The notes below the pieces were generated by a model. It was not told the origin of the DNA. It saw only the letters and a program-made list of their open reading frames with translations, and did no database searches. Position numbers and translations under genes: made by a program. From an uncultured Alphaproteobacteria bacterium (GTDB lineage: Bacteria; Pseudomonadota; Alphaproteobacteria; HIMB59; GCA-002718135), in assembly GCA_902613275.1 (NCBI GenBank), contig CACMGM010000001.1, positions 62,001 to 126,000 on the forward strand: 64,000 nucleotides of DNA, written 5' to 3'. Positions 9,503-18,346 of this stretch are shown piece after piece. How positions within the stretch are numbered: the stretch's first letter is position 1; every line of letters starts with the position of its first letter.

Positions 9503-10745
9503 TTCTTAAACTTTTAACAGGGTCTATTCTAGCTGAACTTAAAGCTGGAAAAATAGTTGATATAATTGATATGATTATTGCTACACAAAGTACGTAAACT
9601 ACCTCATTTATGCTAATTTTAGAAGGTAAAGATGATAAATAATACACTTCTTCAGAAAACAGTTTTGTTCCAAGTAAATATTCTAAAAAAATTTGAATTG
9701 ATTTAATATTTATTGTGAAAAGAATTCCAATTATTAATCCTATTAATGATCCTATTAAACCAATTGAGATTCCAATAGTAAAAAATATTTTTATAATACT
9801 TTTATTACTCATTCCAATAGTTTTTAAAATTCCAATATCTTTGTTTTTTTCTTTTACAAATATAATTAATCCTGAAATTATATTTAATGATGCAACTAAG
9901 ATAATTAAAGAAAGAATAATAAACATAACATTCTTTTCCACCTTAAGTGCATTTATTAAAGTTTTGTTTTGATCCTGCCAAGATATTGAATAAAAATTTA
10001 ATAAAAGATTAGATATTTCTAATTCTACTTTATTTTTAAATAATTCAATTTCATTAGCAGATGATGTAAAGAATTCAATTTTGTTATATATATCTTCATC
10101 ATATAAGAGTAATTTTCTAACAAGTTCTGAAGATAAAAAAATTAAATTTGAATCATACTCATATAAACCTAGATCAAATACACCTACTACTTCTAATGTT
10201 TTAAATCTTGGAATATTTCCTAATATTGTTTTATCAGTCTTTGGAATTGCAATTTTAACCTTGTCTCCCAAACTTAAATTCATTTCATTCGCTAAGGAGT
10301 CTCCAATTAATATTTCACTTTTGGGATTTTGAATTAATGAACCCATATTAATTGAATTAAACACATAATGATTTTTATCATACGCATCATAACCTTTGAT
10401 CATAACGCCTTTTGCGTTATTTGATTTTATAATTAATCCATTTGTTTCAATAGATTTGTAGTGTTGGTAAAAAAAAGAATTATCAATATTCAAAATGAGT
10501 TCATCAGCTTGCTTATTTGTTATCTCATTATCAAAACTATAAATATTAAGGTGTGAATTGAGTCCAATTATTCTGTTAGTTAGATCAATTCTAAAACCAT
10601 TCATAACAGACATTACTATAATAATTGCTGCTACTCCTAAACTAATACCTATTATTGAAAACCAAGCAAAAATAGACACATAGCCATCAGATTTCTTAGA
10701 AAATAAAAATCTAAAAATCAGTAATCGTTCTGATTTAGAAATCAT
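9495..10745 (-). CDS. lolC: lipoprotein-releasing ABC transporter permease (LolC/LolE family)
   Basis: Inner-membrane permease of the lipoprotein release machine. The 416 residues show the family layout. A first membrane helix lies near residues 25-50 (IIGISLGVAAIIIVMSVMNGF is the hallmark region) and is followed by a large periplasmic domain to about 265. Three C-terminal helices end in the conserved PALSSARIDPVKSLRSE tail. Only one LolC/E-type gene is present next to lolD, so it probably forms a homodimer, as in many alphaproteobacteria (LolF-like). The stop of proS abuts its start. Confidence 0.93.
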   Translation of the reverse strand: MISKSERLLIFRFLFSKKSDGYVSIFAWFSIIGISLGVAAIIIVMSVMNGFRIDLTNRIIGLNSHLNIYSFDNEITNKQADELILNIDNSFFYQHYKSIETNGLIIKSNNAKGVMIKGYDAYDKNHYVFNSINMGSLIQNPKSEILIGDSLANEMNLSLGDKVKIAIPKTDKTILGNIPRFKTLEVVGVFDLGLYEYDSNLIFLSSELVRKLLLYDEDIYNKIEFFTSSANEIELFKNKVELEISNLLLNFYSISWQDQNKTLINALKVEKNVMFIILSLIILVASLNIISGLIIFVKEKNKDIGILKTIGMSNKSIIKIFFTIGISIGLIGSLIGLIIGILFTINIKSIQIFLEYLLGTKLFSEEVYYLSSLPSKISINEVVYVLCVAIIISIISTIFPALSSARIDPVKSLRSE

Positions 10746-12041
10746 CTATTTTTTTAACTTATTATTAATAAAATCAATTACACTACTGGATGAAATTTTT
10801 TCACTTACATTATTTTGGCGATTTTTTATTTCTACTAAATTATCTTTTAAATCTCTTTTACCAATAATAATTTGATATGGTGTCCCAATTAATTCATTAT
10901 CAGATAATTTTTTTCCTATACTGCAGATTCTATCATCTAAAATGACTTCAATATTATTTTTCATAAAATATTCATAATATTCTGATGATTTTGTGGCACA
11001 ATCTTGATCTTCTGGCATTAAATTAACTATGGAAACCTTAAATGGAGCAACTTCTAAAGGCCACTTAATTCCTTTTTCATCATGATAAGCTTCTATAATT
11101 GCGCCCACAAGTCTTGAAACACCAATGCCATATGATCCCATATGCACTGGAACATTTTTCCCACTTTTATCTTGAACAAATGCGTTTAATTTTTCAGAAT
11201 ATTTTGTTCCAAAATAAAATATATGACCAACTTCAATGCCCTTAGAAATTTTTAAATCTTCATTTGAAATTGGGCAATTTTTTTCATTATGTTGATCATC
11301 AACTGCAGCATAAAATGACTGCAACTCATTTGGGTCTATAGTTTCAGGGTTTAGTGTTTCTAATTTTTTATCGTAATAAAGTGTACTTTCACCAGTCTTA
11401 GCTAGTATTTGAAATTCATGACTTAAGTTACCTCCAATTGGTCCTGTTTCTGCTCTTAAGGAAATTGGTGTTAAACCCATTCTAATAAAAGTTTTTATGT
11501 ATGCTTTAAACATATTGTCATAAGATTTCTTTGCTTCGCTTTCATCAAGATCAAATGAATAATTATCCTTCATTAAGAATTCTCTTCCTCGCATTACTCC
11601 AAACCTAGGCCTAACTTCATCTCGAAATTTCCATTGAATATGATACAGGTTTTTTGGAAGATCTTTGTAAGAATTTATATTTGATTGAAATATATCTGTA
11701 ATTAATTCTTCATTTGTTGGGCCGTAAAGCATTTCCCTTCCACTTCTATCTGTAATCCTTAACATTTCTTTTCCATAATCATCGTACCTTCCTGATTTAA
11801 TCCATAAATCTGAAGATTGAATCGTAGGCATAAGCAGTTCTACTGCTCCTGCATTATTTTGTTCCTCTCTAACAATCTTTTCAATTTTTTTTAATACTAG
11901 TAGACCTAGAGGTAACCACGAATAAATGCCGGTACTAGATTGTTTAATCATGCCAGCTCTGATCATTAATTTATGTGAAATTATTTCAGCATCTGATGGC
12001 ACATCTTTAATAGTGGGAAGAAAAAAGTTAGAATATTTCAT
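10746..12041 (-). CDS. proS: prolyl-tRNA synthetase, short alphaproteobacterial type
   Basis: Class II aminoacyl-tRNA synthetase charging tRNA-Pro. The 431 residues are the short form lacking the roughly 180-residue editing (INS) domain found in E. coli, normal for alphaproteobacteria. Class II motifs are seen: motif 1 near GIYSWLPLGLLVLKKIE, motif 2 FRDEVRPRFGVMRGREFLMKD, and motif 3 GSYGIGVSRLVGA. A C-terminal anticodon-binding domain (about 330-431) follows. It overlaps the DUF1467 gene by 4 nt and abuts lolC, matching the conserved rnj-DUF1467-proS-lolC order. Confidence 0.97.
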   Translation of the reverse strand: MKYSNFFLPTIKDVPSDAEIISHKLMIRAGMIKQSSTGIYSWLPLGLLVLKKIEKIVREEQNNAGAVELLMPTIQSSDLWIKSGRYDDYGKEMLRITDRSGREMLYGPTNEELITDIFQSNINSYKDLPKNLYHIQWKFRDEVRPRFGVMRGREFLMKDNYSFDLDESEAKKSYDNMFKAYIKTFIRMGLTPISLRAETGPIGGNLSHEFQILAKTGESTLYYDKKLETLNPETIDPNELQSFYAAVDDQHNEKNCPISNEDLKISKGIEVGHIFYFGTKYSEKLNAFVQDKSGKNVPVHMGSYGIGVSRLVGAIIEAYHDEKGIKWPLEVAPFKVSIVNLMPEDQDCATKSSEYYEYFMKNNIEVILDDRICSIGKKLSDNELIGTPYQIIIGKRDLKDNLVEIKNRQNNVSEKISSSSVIDFINNKLKK

Positions 12042-12271
12042 TTATTAAATATATTTGATAAATCAAATCCAAATAAAATCAAAAAAAATAAAATTAAAGC
12101 TGATATTAATGAAGTTGCTATAAATTTTATTAGAAGATATGGCTTACTCGGAGCGCTTTTTGCATGTCCAGATTCTACTTTTTGTGTTACTTTTATCTTA
12201 ATTGGCAGGAGTATGAAAAATAAAATCCACCAAATAAGGATAAAAATTAGAACGTGAGTAAATAATGCCAT
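12038..12271 (-). CDS. DUF1467 family small membrane protein
   Basis: A 77-residue protein of unknown function with two predicted membrane helices (about 5-25 and 48-70). They are separated by a short charged loop containing LPIKIKVTQKVESGHAKSAP. The family is recognised by size, the WWILFFILLPI stretch and its fixed place between the RNase J and prolyl-tRNA synthetase genes of alphaproteobacteria. It overlaps both neighbours (1 nt with rnj, 4 nt with proS). No enzymatic motif is visible. Confidence 0.85.
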   Translation of the reverse strand: MALFTHVLIFILIWWILFFILLPIKIKVTQKVESGHAKSAPSKPYLLIKFIATSLISALILFFLILFGFDLSNIFNK

Positions 12272-13944
12272 TAAGATCTTATTAAATGAACTTCAATTTC
12301 TGGTTTTTTTTGAATTGAATTTTTTATAATCTTTCTAAAACTACTTTTAACTAAGTCAGATACTATAAGATCTGATGATTTTTGATCTTTGTTAAGTTTT
12401 GTATAGTTTTCTACAAAAAGTATTTTAAAATCATTTTTAATATTTTCTTCATCTATTCCCGGTAATCCTTTTAAAGTAAGTAACATATTTTTATTAATTG
12501 AATAGTCATCATCATTGATAATTAAAGAAATTAAAACTAGACCCTCAAATGAATATTTCCTTCTCTCTTTAATAAATGCAGATTCAGAATCGTAAAGATT
12601 TTTACCCTCAACAATTAACTTTCCAGTTTCAAATTTTTCTACAATTTTAGGTTCACCTGGTGCAATTTTGAGACATTTTCCGTTTTCTAGAATTTTAGTA
12701 AATGGCACCTGAGATGAGTAAGATAATTGTTTATGCGCCTCTAGATGCATGGGTTCACCATGCACGGGAATAGATAAGTAAGGTTTTGTCCAATTATACA
12801 TTTGTTTTATTTCATCTGCATAACCATGACCTGAAACATGTACTAAATCGTCATCAGCTGTTACTATCTCAACTCTTTGTCTAATAAGTAAGTTCTTTAA
12901 ATTATTTATTGATTTTTCATTACCAGGAATATCTCTAGAGCTAAAAATTACTACATCTTCGGGCTCTAAATGTAAATGTTGATGAGAATTATAAGCTATC
13001 CTAAAAAGGGCAGATCTTTTTTCACCCTGACTACCAGTACAAATTATGACTAAATTTTCTCTTGGTATATAAGAAGCTTCATCTTCACTGATAAAAATTT
13101 CATCATCCGAAACATAACCACATTTTCTTGCTACCTCGATATTTTTTTTCATACTCCTACCAACAAGAGCGACCTTTCTTTTATTTTTTTTTGCTGCTTG
13201 AATAATATTTTTCATTCTTGCAATATTTGAAGAAAAACAGGTAACAACAATTCTATTAGAAAATCTTGAAAATATACTTGTCAGTTCATCCCTAACGTCA
13301 TTTTCAGATTCTGATTTACCAGGCACATTTGCGTTAGTAGAATCACCTATTAAGGCAAGCAATCCATCATTTCCTAATTTTTCAAATTTTTCTTTTGAAA
13401 ATGAGTCTCCTAAAGTAGGTGAATGATCTATTTTCCAATCAGCAGTATGAAGTAATGATCCATATGTTGTTTTAATTACAATTGCTGTTGGTTCAGGAAT
13501 TGAGTGTGTAGTTGGAATAAAACTTATATCAAAATTATTGAGTATTAATTTCTTTTCTAGATTTATCTCTTCTAAAGTAAATCCTTCTACTTTATTGAAT
13601 TCTTTTAGCCTATTTTCGATTAGAAATTTTGCAAATTTACTTGCATATACTGGACATTTAATTTTATTTGCTAAGAACGCAACAGCTCCTGCATGATCTT
13701 CATGACCATGGCTGATAATAATAGCCTCGAGATTATCTTCTAAACTTTCAATATGATCAATTTTTGGTACTAATAAATCTACACCAGGAAACTTTTCATC
13801 TGCAAATGAAAGACCTAAATCTATCATTATCCATTTTCCATCACACCCATAAAGATAACAGTTTGCACCTATTTCTCCAATACCTCCAAGAGATAAAAAG
13901 TGTAGTCCTTCATTAAAATCATTTAGTTGTAAATTATTACTCAT
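12271..13944 (-). CDS. rnj: ribonuclease J
   Basis: Metallo-beta-lactamase/beta-CASP ribonuclease with endo- and 5'-3' exonuclease activity in rRNA maturation and mRNA decay. The 557 residues show the zinc motif SHGHEDHAGAV (about 78-88), HTADWKID, and the beta-CASP motifs including VSGHGYADE and IPVHGEPMHL near 360-400. A C-terminal domain of about 100 residues follows. Alphaproteobacteria carry a single rnj at this locus. It overlaps coaX by 8 nt and DUF1467 by 1 nt. Confidence 0.95.
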   Translation of the reverse strand: MSNNLQLNDFNEGLHFLSLGGIGEIGANCYLYGCDGKWIMIDLGLSFADEKFPGVDLLVPKIDHIESLEDNLEAIIISHGHEDHAGAVAFLANKIKCPVYASKFAKFLIENRLKEFNKVEGFTLEEINLEKKLILNNFDISFIPTTHSIPEPTAIVIKTTYGSLLHTADWKIDHSPTLGDSFSKEKFEKLGNDGLLALIGDSTNANVPGKSESENDVRDELTSIFSRFSNRIVVTCFSSNIARMKNIIQAAKKNKRKVALVGRSMKKNIEVARKCGYVSDDEIFISEDEASYIPRENLVIICTGSQGEKRSALFRIAYNSHQHLHLEPEDVVIFSSRDIPGNEKSINNLKNLLIRQRVEIVTADDDLVHVSGHGYADEIKQMYNWTKPYLSIPVHGEPMHLEAHKQLSYSSQVPFTKILENGKCLKIAPGEPKIVEKFETGKLIVEGKNLYDSESAFIKERRKYSFEGLVLISLIINDDDYSINKNMLLTLKGLPGIDEENIKNDFKILFVENYTKLNKDQKSSDLIVSDLVKSSFRKIIKNSIQKKPEIEVHLIRS

Positions 13945-14698
13945 AAAAATGTTTGTTACCGATTTCTTTTATTCCCTCTAATGTCAAATGTTCCATATAT
14001 ATAGGTTTATAAATAATTTTATCCCTAAATATTTTACCTAGACCACCCGTAATATAGACTTTGGGCTTAAAGTTATTTTCCTTAATAATTTGCTTTAATA
14101 TGCCATTAACTGCATGTAAATAACCAAAATAGAAACCTGATTGAATAGAAGCTGATGTATTATTATTAACAATTTTATTTGATTTTGAGATTTTTGAAGT
14201 TTTTATTAACTCAGCATTTTTTAAAAGTGTCTCCATTGAAAGATTTATACCTGGAAAAATTAATCCACCTAAATATTGATTATTTTTAATGACATCAAAA
14301 GTAGTAGCTGTACCAAAGTCGAGAATTATACAGTCTTTGATTTTCTTACTATATACATAGGCATAGTTTGCTATTCGATCACTCCCAATTTGATTTAGAT
14401 TATAATTGATATTATTTCTGAATGATATTTTTTTGGGACTAATTACATAAAATTTGAATTTATTTTTTTGAAAAATATTTTTAAAAATTAAATTTAAAGA
14501 AGGTACAACAGAGGACAAGATACAAAATCTATCTTTAAGATTATTAATCAACTTTTTGTTAGATTTAAAAAATTTATTTATTTCTTTTTTTGTAATATTG
14601 ATTTTTTTTTCTGTTTTTAATCTAATAATTTTAATTAATTTATTTTTTGTATAAAAACCTATAACTATATTCGTATTACCTGCATCTATAACAATCAT
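13937..14698 (-). CDS. coaX: type III pantothenate kinase
   Basis: Phosphorylates pantothenate in the first step of coenzyme A synthesis; an actin/hexokinase-fold (ASKHA) enzyme insensitive to CoA feedback. The 253 residues fit the family. The phosphate-1 motif IDAGNTNIVIG is at residues 4-14, GSDRIAN near 104-110, the LDFGTATTFDV motif near 125-135 and the GGLIFPGINLSMETL segment after it. It overlaps birA by 1 nt and rnj by 8 nt, in the standard nuoN-birA-coaX-rnj order. Confidence 0.95.
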   Translation of the reverse strand: MIVIDAGNTNIVIGFYTKNKLIKIIRLKTEKKINITKKEINKFFKSNKKLINNLKDRFCILSSVVPSLNLIFKNIFQKNKFKFYVISPKKISFRNNINYNLNQIGSDRIANYAYVYSKKIKDCIILDFGTATTFDVIKNNQYLGGLIFPGINLSMETLLKNAELIKTSKISKSNKIVNNNTSASIQSGFYFGYLHAVNGILKQIIKENNFKPKVYITGGLGKIFRDKIIYKPIYMEHLTLEGIKEIGNKHFYE

Positions 14699-15432
14699 TA
14701 AATTATTCTAGCATTATATATATTTTCAAAATTAATATTATTTTTTAAAGTGATTGAACCATCTGGGTTAAGATTATGAAATATTCCTTGTTTTACATTT
14801 TGTTCATCAATTTTTAAATTAATGTTGCTTCCTAAATATAATAATCTACTTTTATATTCAGTCATAATTTTTTCGTGGTTATTTAGCAGTTGTTTAAAAT
14901 TTTTAAAATACTCTTCCATAACTTCATATACAAAATAAAAATTGTTAATTTCTTTATTGTATTTATTAATATTAGTTGTTGGATAATTTTCAATTTTTGG
15001 AGAAGATACTATATTAACTCCAAAACCAGTATTGATATATTTGTCACTTTTTATACTAAATATTTCAGAAATTATTCCAGAAATTTTTTCTTTATTAACC
15101 AAAATATCATTTGGCCATTTAATTTGAGTTTTAACATTACAAACATTTTCAATCACAGAACAGATCATATTAGTAATAAAAGCATTATTTAAAAAATGAT
15201 TTTCTATTGGCAATATATTTTTAGATAAAATAGAAATATAGACATTATTTTTTGGACTTTCCCAAGTTGTTCCTCGTCTTCCAAATCCTTTTTTTTGTTC
15301 ATTTGCCATCAAACATATATCTCTATTATGAATAAGTTTTTTAACCTCTGACATTGTAGAGTCTACAGATTCAATAAAATGAAAATCAAAATTGTTTTTA
15401 TCTAATAGATTTTTAATTTTATCTAATGACAT
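14698..15432 (-). CDS. birA: biotin--[acetyl-CoA-carboxylase] ligase
   Basis: Biotin protein ligase that activates biotin as biotinyl-AMP and attaches it to a lysine of biotin carboxyl carrier proteins. The 244 residues form only the catalytic and C-terminal domains. The N-terminal helix-turn-helix of E. coli BirA is absent, so it cannot repress bio genes. Motifs are SVDSTMSEVK (about 22-31), the nucleotide-binding FGRRGTTWESP region, and IKWPNDILVNKEKISGI (about 107-123). It starts 3 nt after nuoN and overlaps coaX by 1 nt. Confidence 0.94.
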   Translation of the reverse strand: MSLDKIKNLLDKNNFDFHFIESVDSTMSEVKKLIHNRDICLMANEQKKGFGRRGTTWESPKNNVYISILSKNILPIENHFLNNAFITNMICSVIENVCNVKTQIKWPNDILVNKEKISGIISEIFSIKSDKYINTGFGVNIVSSPKIENYPTTNINKYNKEINNFYFVYEVMEEYFKNFKQLLNNHEKIMTEYKSRLLYLGSNINLKIDEQNVKQGIFHNLNPDGSITLKNNINFENIYNARII

Positions 15433-15435
15433 TAA

Positions 15436-16872
15436 TCAAATGGTCAAACTTGCTGATATATTAATCAATAAAGACGGGTAAAATATAAAACAAATAATTA
15501 CAAACAAACTTAAGGACAGAATAATTTTTGATTGAAAAGAAATTTGAAAATTAATTATTCCTTCACTTTTACTTTCATCAAAATACATTATCTTAATAAT
15601 TCTTAAATAATAAAAAGCAGAAATAACACTAGCTAAGACTCCAAGAACTGAAAGCACATATAATTCTTGTTCAATTGCAGCAATGAAAACATAAAACTTT
15701 CCAAAAAATCCTATAAAGGGTGGGATGCCAGCCATAGATAGCATTATTATTGAAATAGAAAGACTAACGATTGGATTACTTTTACTTAACCCTTTTAAAT
15801 CACTTATATTTATTAAATATTCATTTTTAACTTTTAAAGAAAGTAAAATAGCAAAAATAGCAACATTCATTATCATGTATGAAAACATATAAATTGATGC
15901 TGCTTTAATTCCATCATCGTTTGCGGCAACTAAAGCTATTAAGATATAACCTATATGACCGATAGAACTATAAGCTAATAATCTTTTAATATTTGACTGT
16001 GCTATAGCCGCTACAGCTCCAAGAAACATTGAGGCTATTGATAAAAATAAAATTATTTGACTCCATTCTATGTAAAAACTTTCAAAAGGAACTAAGCAAA
16101 AACGATAAATTAAAGCTACAGCAGCAATCTTAGGGACAATAGCAAAAAAACCTGTAATTGAGTTTGGAGCTCCTTCATAAACATCAGGAGTCCACATATG
16201 GAAAGGTACGGCTGAAACCTTAAACGCCAAGCCTACCATCACAAATACAAGTCCAAATATTAGACCTAAATTTAAATTATCATATTTTGATAAATAGAAA
16301 ATTATATCATCAAAATTCATTGAACCAGTAAATCCATAAATTAAGGAGAAGCCGTACAAAAGTATACCAGACGATAATGCTCCTAAAATAAAGTATTTTA
16401 CTCCTGACTCAGCTGATGAGATTGAATCTCTTTTTATTGCTGCAGCAACATATAGAGATAAACTTTGTAGTTCTATTGCTAGATACATGGACATAAGATT
16501 ATTTGAAGCAATCATTAACATCATCCCAAGTGTAGAAAATAAAAATAAAACAGGAATTTCAAAATTTTTAAGCTTAATGCCTAAGAAATAATCTTTAGAA
16601 ATGATGATACTAGCTATAGATCCTAGTAGAGCTAAAATTTTAAAAAAATTTATAAAAGAAGAGTGGCTAAATAAACTTTTATAATTTGCAAAATTTGATT
16701 CACTGTCATAGTAAACAAGGAAAATGGTTAATAATAAAACGAAAACTGCTAGATTGGAAGTTTGTCTAAATGCATTCTTTTTTAAAAAAAGCCCAAAAAG
16801 TAAGCAAACAAAAGAAGAGCATGCTAAAAAAATTTCGGGTATAAAAAAAATATTGTAAATATTATTTAGCAT
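15436..16872 (-). CDS. nuoN: NADH-quinone oxidoreductase subunit N
   Basis: Proton-pumping antiporter-like membrane subunit of respiratory complex I. The 478 residues have about 14 hydrophobic helices. Hallmarks are the ELQSLSLYVAAA segment with the conserved helix-5 Glu (about 133), KVSAVPFHMWTPDVYEGAP and KRLLAYSSIGHIGY with key lysines. It is the last nuo gene, overlapping nuoM by 11 nt, with birA 3 nt downstream, so biotin ligase and the rest may be read through from complex I. Confidence 0.96.
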   Translation of the reverse strand: MLNNIYNIFFIPEIFLACSSFVCLLFGLFLKKNAFRQTSNLAVFVLLLTIFLVYYDSESNFANYKSLFSHSSFINFFKILALLGSIASIIISKDYFLGIKLKNFEIPVLFLFSTLGMMLMIASNNLMSMYLAIELQSLSLYVAAAIKRDSISSAESGVKYFILGALSSGILLYGFSLIYGFTGSMNFDDIIFYLSKYDNLNLGLIFGLVFVMVGLAFKVSAVPFHMWTPDVYEGAPNSITGFFAIVPKIAAVALIYRFCLVPFESFYIEWSQIILFLSIASMFLGAVAAIAQSNIKRLLAYSSIGHIGYILIALVAANDDGIKAASIYMFSYMIMNVAIFAILLSLKVKNEYLINISDLKGLSKSNPIVSLSISIIMLSMAGIPPFIGFFGKFYVFIAAIEQELYVLSVLGVLASVISAFYYLRIIKIMYFDESKSEGIINFQISFQSKIILSLSLFVIICFIFYPSLLINISASLTI

Positions 16873-18346
16873 TAGCTATTTCATAGTTTGTTATAATCAG
16901 TTCAAGTGATAATCTCATAGGATCTAAAAATAGATTTGGAAATATACCTAGTAATATTACTGAAATTGCTAAAGGAATTAATATGATTTTCTCTCTTGTG
17001 TTTATATCTAAAATATCTGCAAGTTTATTATTAGTTATTGTGCCAAAAATAATTCTTTTATAAAGGTATAGCATGTAAACAGCGGATAATATTATTCCAA
17101 AAGCCGCGCCAATAACAACATAACTTGAAAATTTAAATGCGCCAACAATAACTAAAAATTCTCCAATAAAACCACTAGTTCCAGGCAATCCAACTGATCC
17201 CAGCATAAAAATCATGAATACTGTTGCATAAAGTGGCATTCTTTGAACTAATCCTCCGTAAAATTCAATTTCTCTAGTATGCATTCGATCATAAATAACA
17301 CCAACACATAAAAATAAAGCTGCTGAAACTAGTCCATGACTAATCATTTGCATCATTGCTCCTTCTAAGCCTTGTTGATTCACTAAGAAAATTCCAATTG
17401 TTACAATTCCCATATGAGCAACAGATGAATATGCAATTAGTTTTTTAATATCAGTTTGTGCTAGTGCTACTAAGGAAGTGTATACTATGGCAACTATACT
17501 TAATGTCATAATTAAAGGAATAAAAAACTCTGTTGCTTCTGGAAGCATACCTAAAGAGAAACGGATAAAACCATATCCACCCATTTTTAAAAGTACTCCG
17601 GCTAAAATAACAGATCCAGCTGTTGGAGCTTCAACATGGGCATCGGGCAACCATGTATGAAACGGCCACATAGGAATTTTAACTGCAAAGGACGCAAAGA
17701 AGGCGAGCCATAGAAACAATTGAGTATTATAGGAAAAATAATTACCTTGTAAGAATTCAATACTCATTGAACTTGTATTTCTGTACATCACAATAATAGC
17801 AATCAACATGAGTACTGACCCCAAAAGAGTGTAGAGAAAGAATTTAAAGGAAGCATAGATTCTTCTATAACCTCCCCATATACCTATGATTAGATACATT
17901 GGTATTAATACTGCTTCAAAAAAAATATAAAATAAAAGTATGTCTATAGAAGCAAACATTCCAATCATTACAGTCTCTAAAAATAAAAAAGAAAGCATGT
18001 ATTCCTTGACTCTTTTTTTTATATTATTCCAACTAGCTAAAATACAAAGTGGGGTCAAAAATGTACTTAGTAAAATCATAAAAAGTGAGATACCGTCAAC
18101 TCCAACATGGTAGAAGAAATTAAAATCATCAAACCATCTAAATTTTTCTTCATATTGATAAGACGGATTGGAATAATCAAATTGTAACCATAGTATTAAA
18201 CTTAAAATAAATGTTCCTATTGTCGCTAGTAAAGCAGCCCATTTAATATTAATTGATGTTAATTCATCTTCTTTAATAAAAAGAATAATTAAAGCACCAA
18301 TTAAAGGTAAAAAAATTATTACTGATACTAATGGCCAATCAATCAT
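16862..18346 (-). CDS. nuoM: NADH-quinone oxidoreductase subunit M
   Basis: Second of the three Mrp-antiporter-like proton-pump subunits of complex I. The 494 residues have about 14 membrane helices. It shows FFEAVLIPMYLIIGIWGG with the conserved helix-5 Glu, KIPMWPFHTWLPDAHVEAP and KKLIAYSSVAHMG. It starts at the base next to the nuoL stop and overlaps nuoN by 11 nt. Length and motif order are normal. Confidence 0.97.
   Translation of the reverse strand: MIDWPLVSVIIFLPLIGALIILFIKEDELTSINIKWAALLATIGTFILSLILWLQFDYSNPSYQYEEKFRWFDDFNFFYHVGVDGISLFMILLSTFLTPLCILASWNNIKKRVKEYMLSFLFLETVMIGMFASIDILLFYIFFEAVLIPMYLIIGIWGGYRRIYASFKFFLYTLLGSVLMLIAIIVMYRNTSSMSIEFLQGNYFSYNTQLFLWLAFFASFAVKIPMWPFHTWLPDAHVEAPTAGSVILAGVLLKMGGYGFIRFSLGMLPEATEFFIPLIMTLSIVAIVYTSLVALAQTDIKKLIAYSSVAHMGIVTIGIFLVNQQGLEGAMMQMISHGLVSAALFLCVGVIYDRMHTREIEFYGGLVQRMPLYATVFMIFMLGSVGLPGTSGFIGEFLVIVGAFKFSSYVVIGAAFGIILSAVYMLYLYKRIIFGTITNNKLADILDINTREKIILIPLAISVILLGIFPNLFLDPMRLSLELIITNYEIANAK

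Noticed and set aside
14890..15192. Plus-strand 100-codon frame inside birA
   Set aside because: A hydrophobic, Phe/Ile/Asn-rich A/T artefact antisense to biotin ligase motifs that are clearly real.
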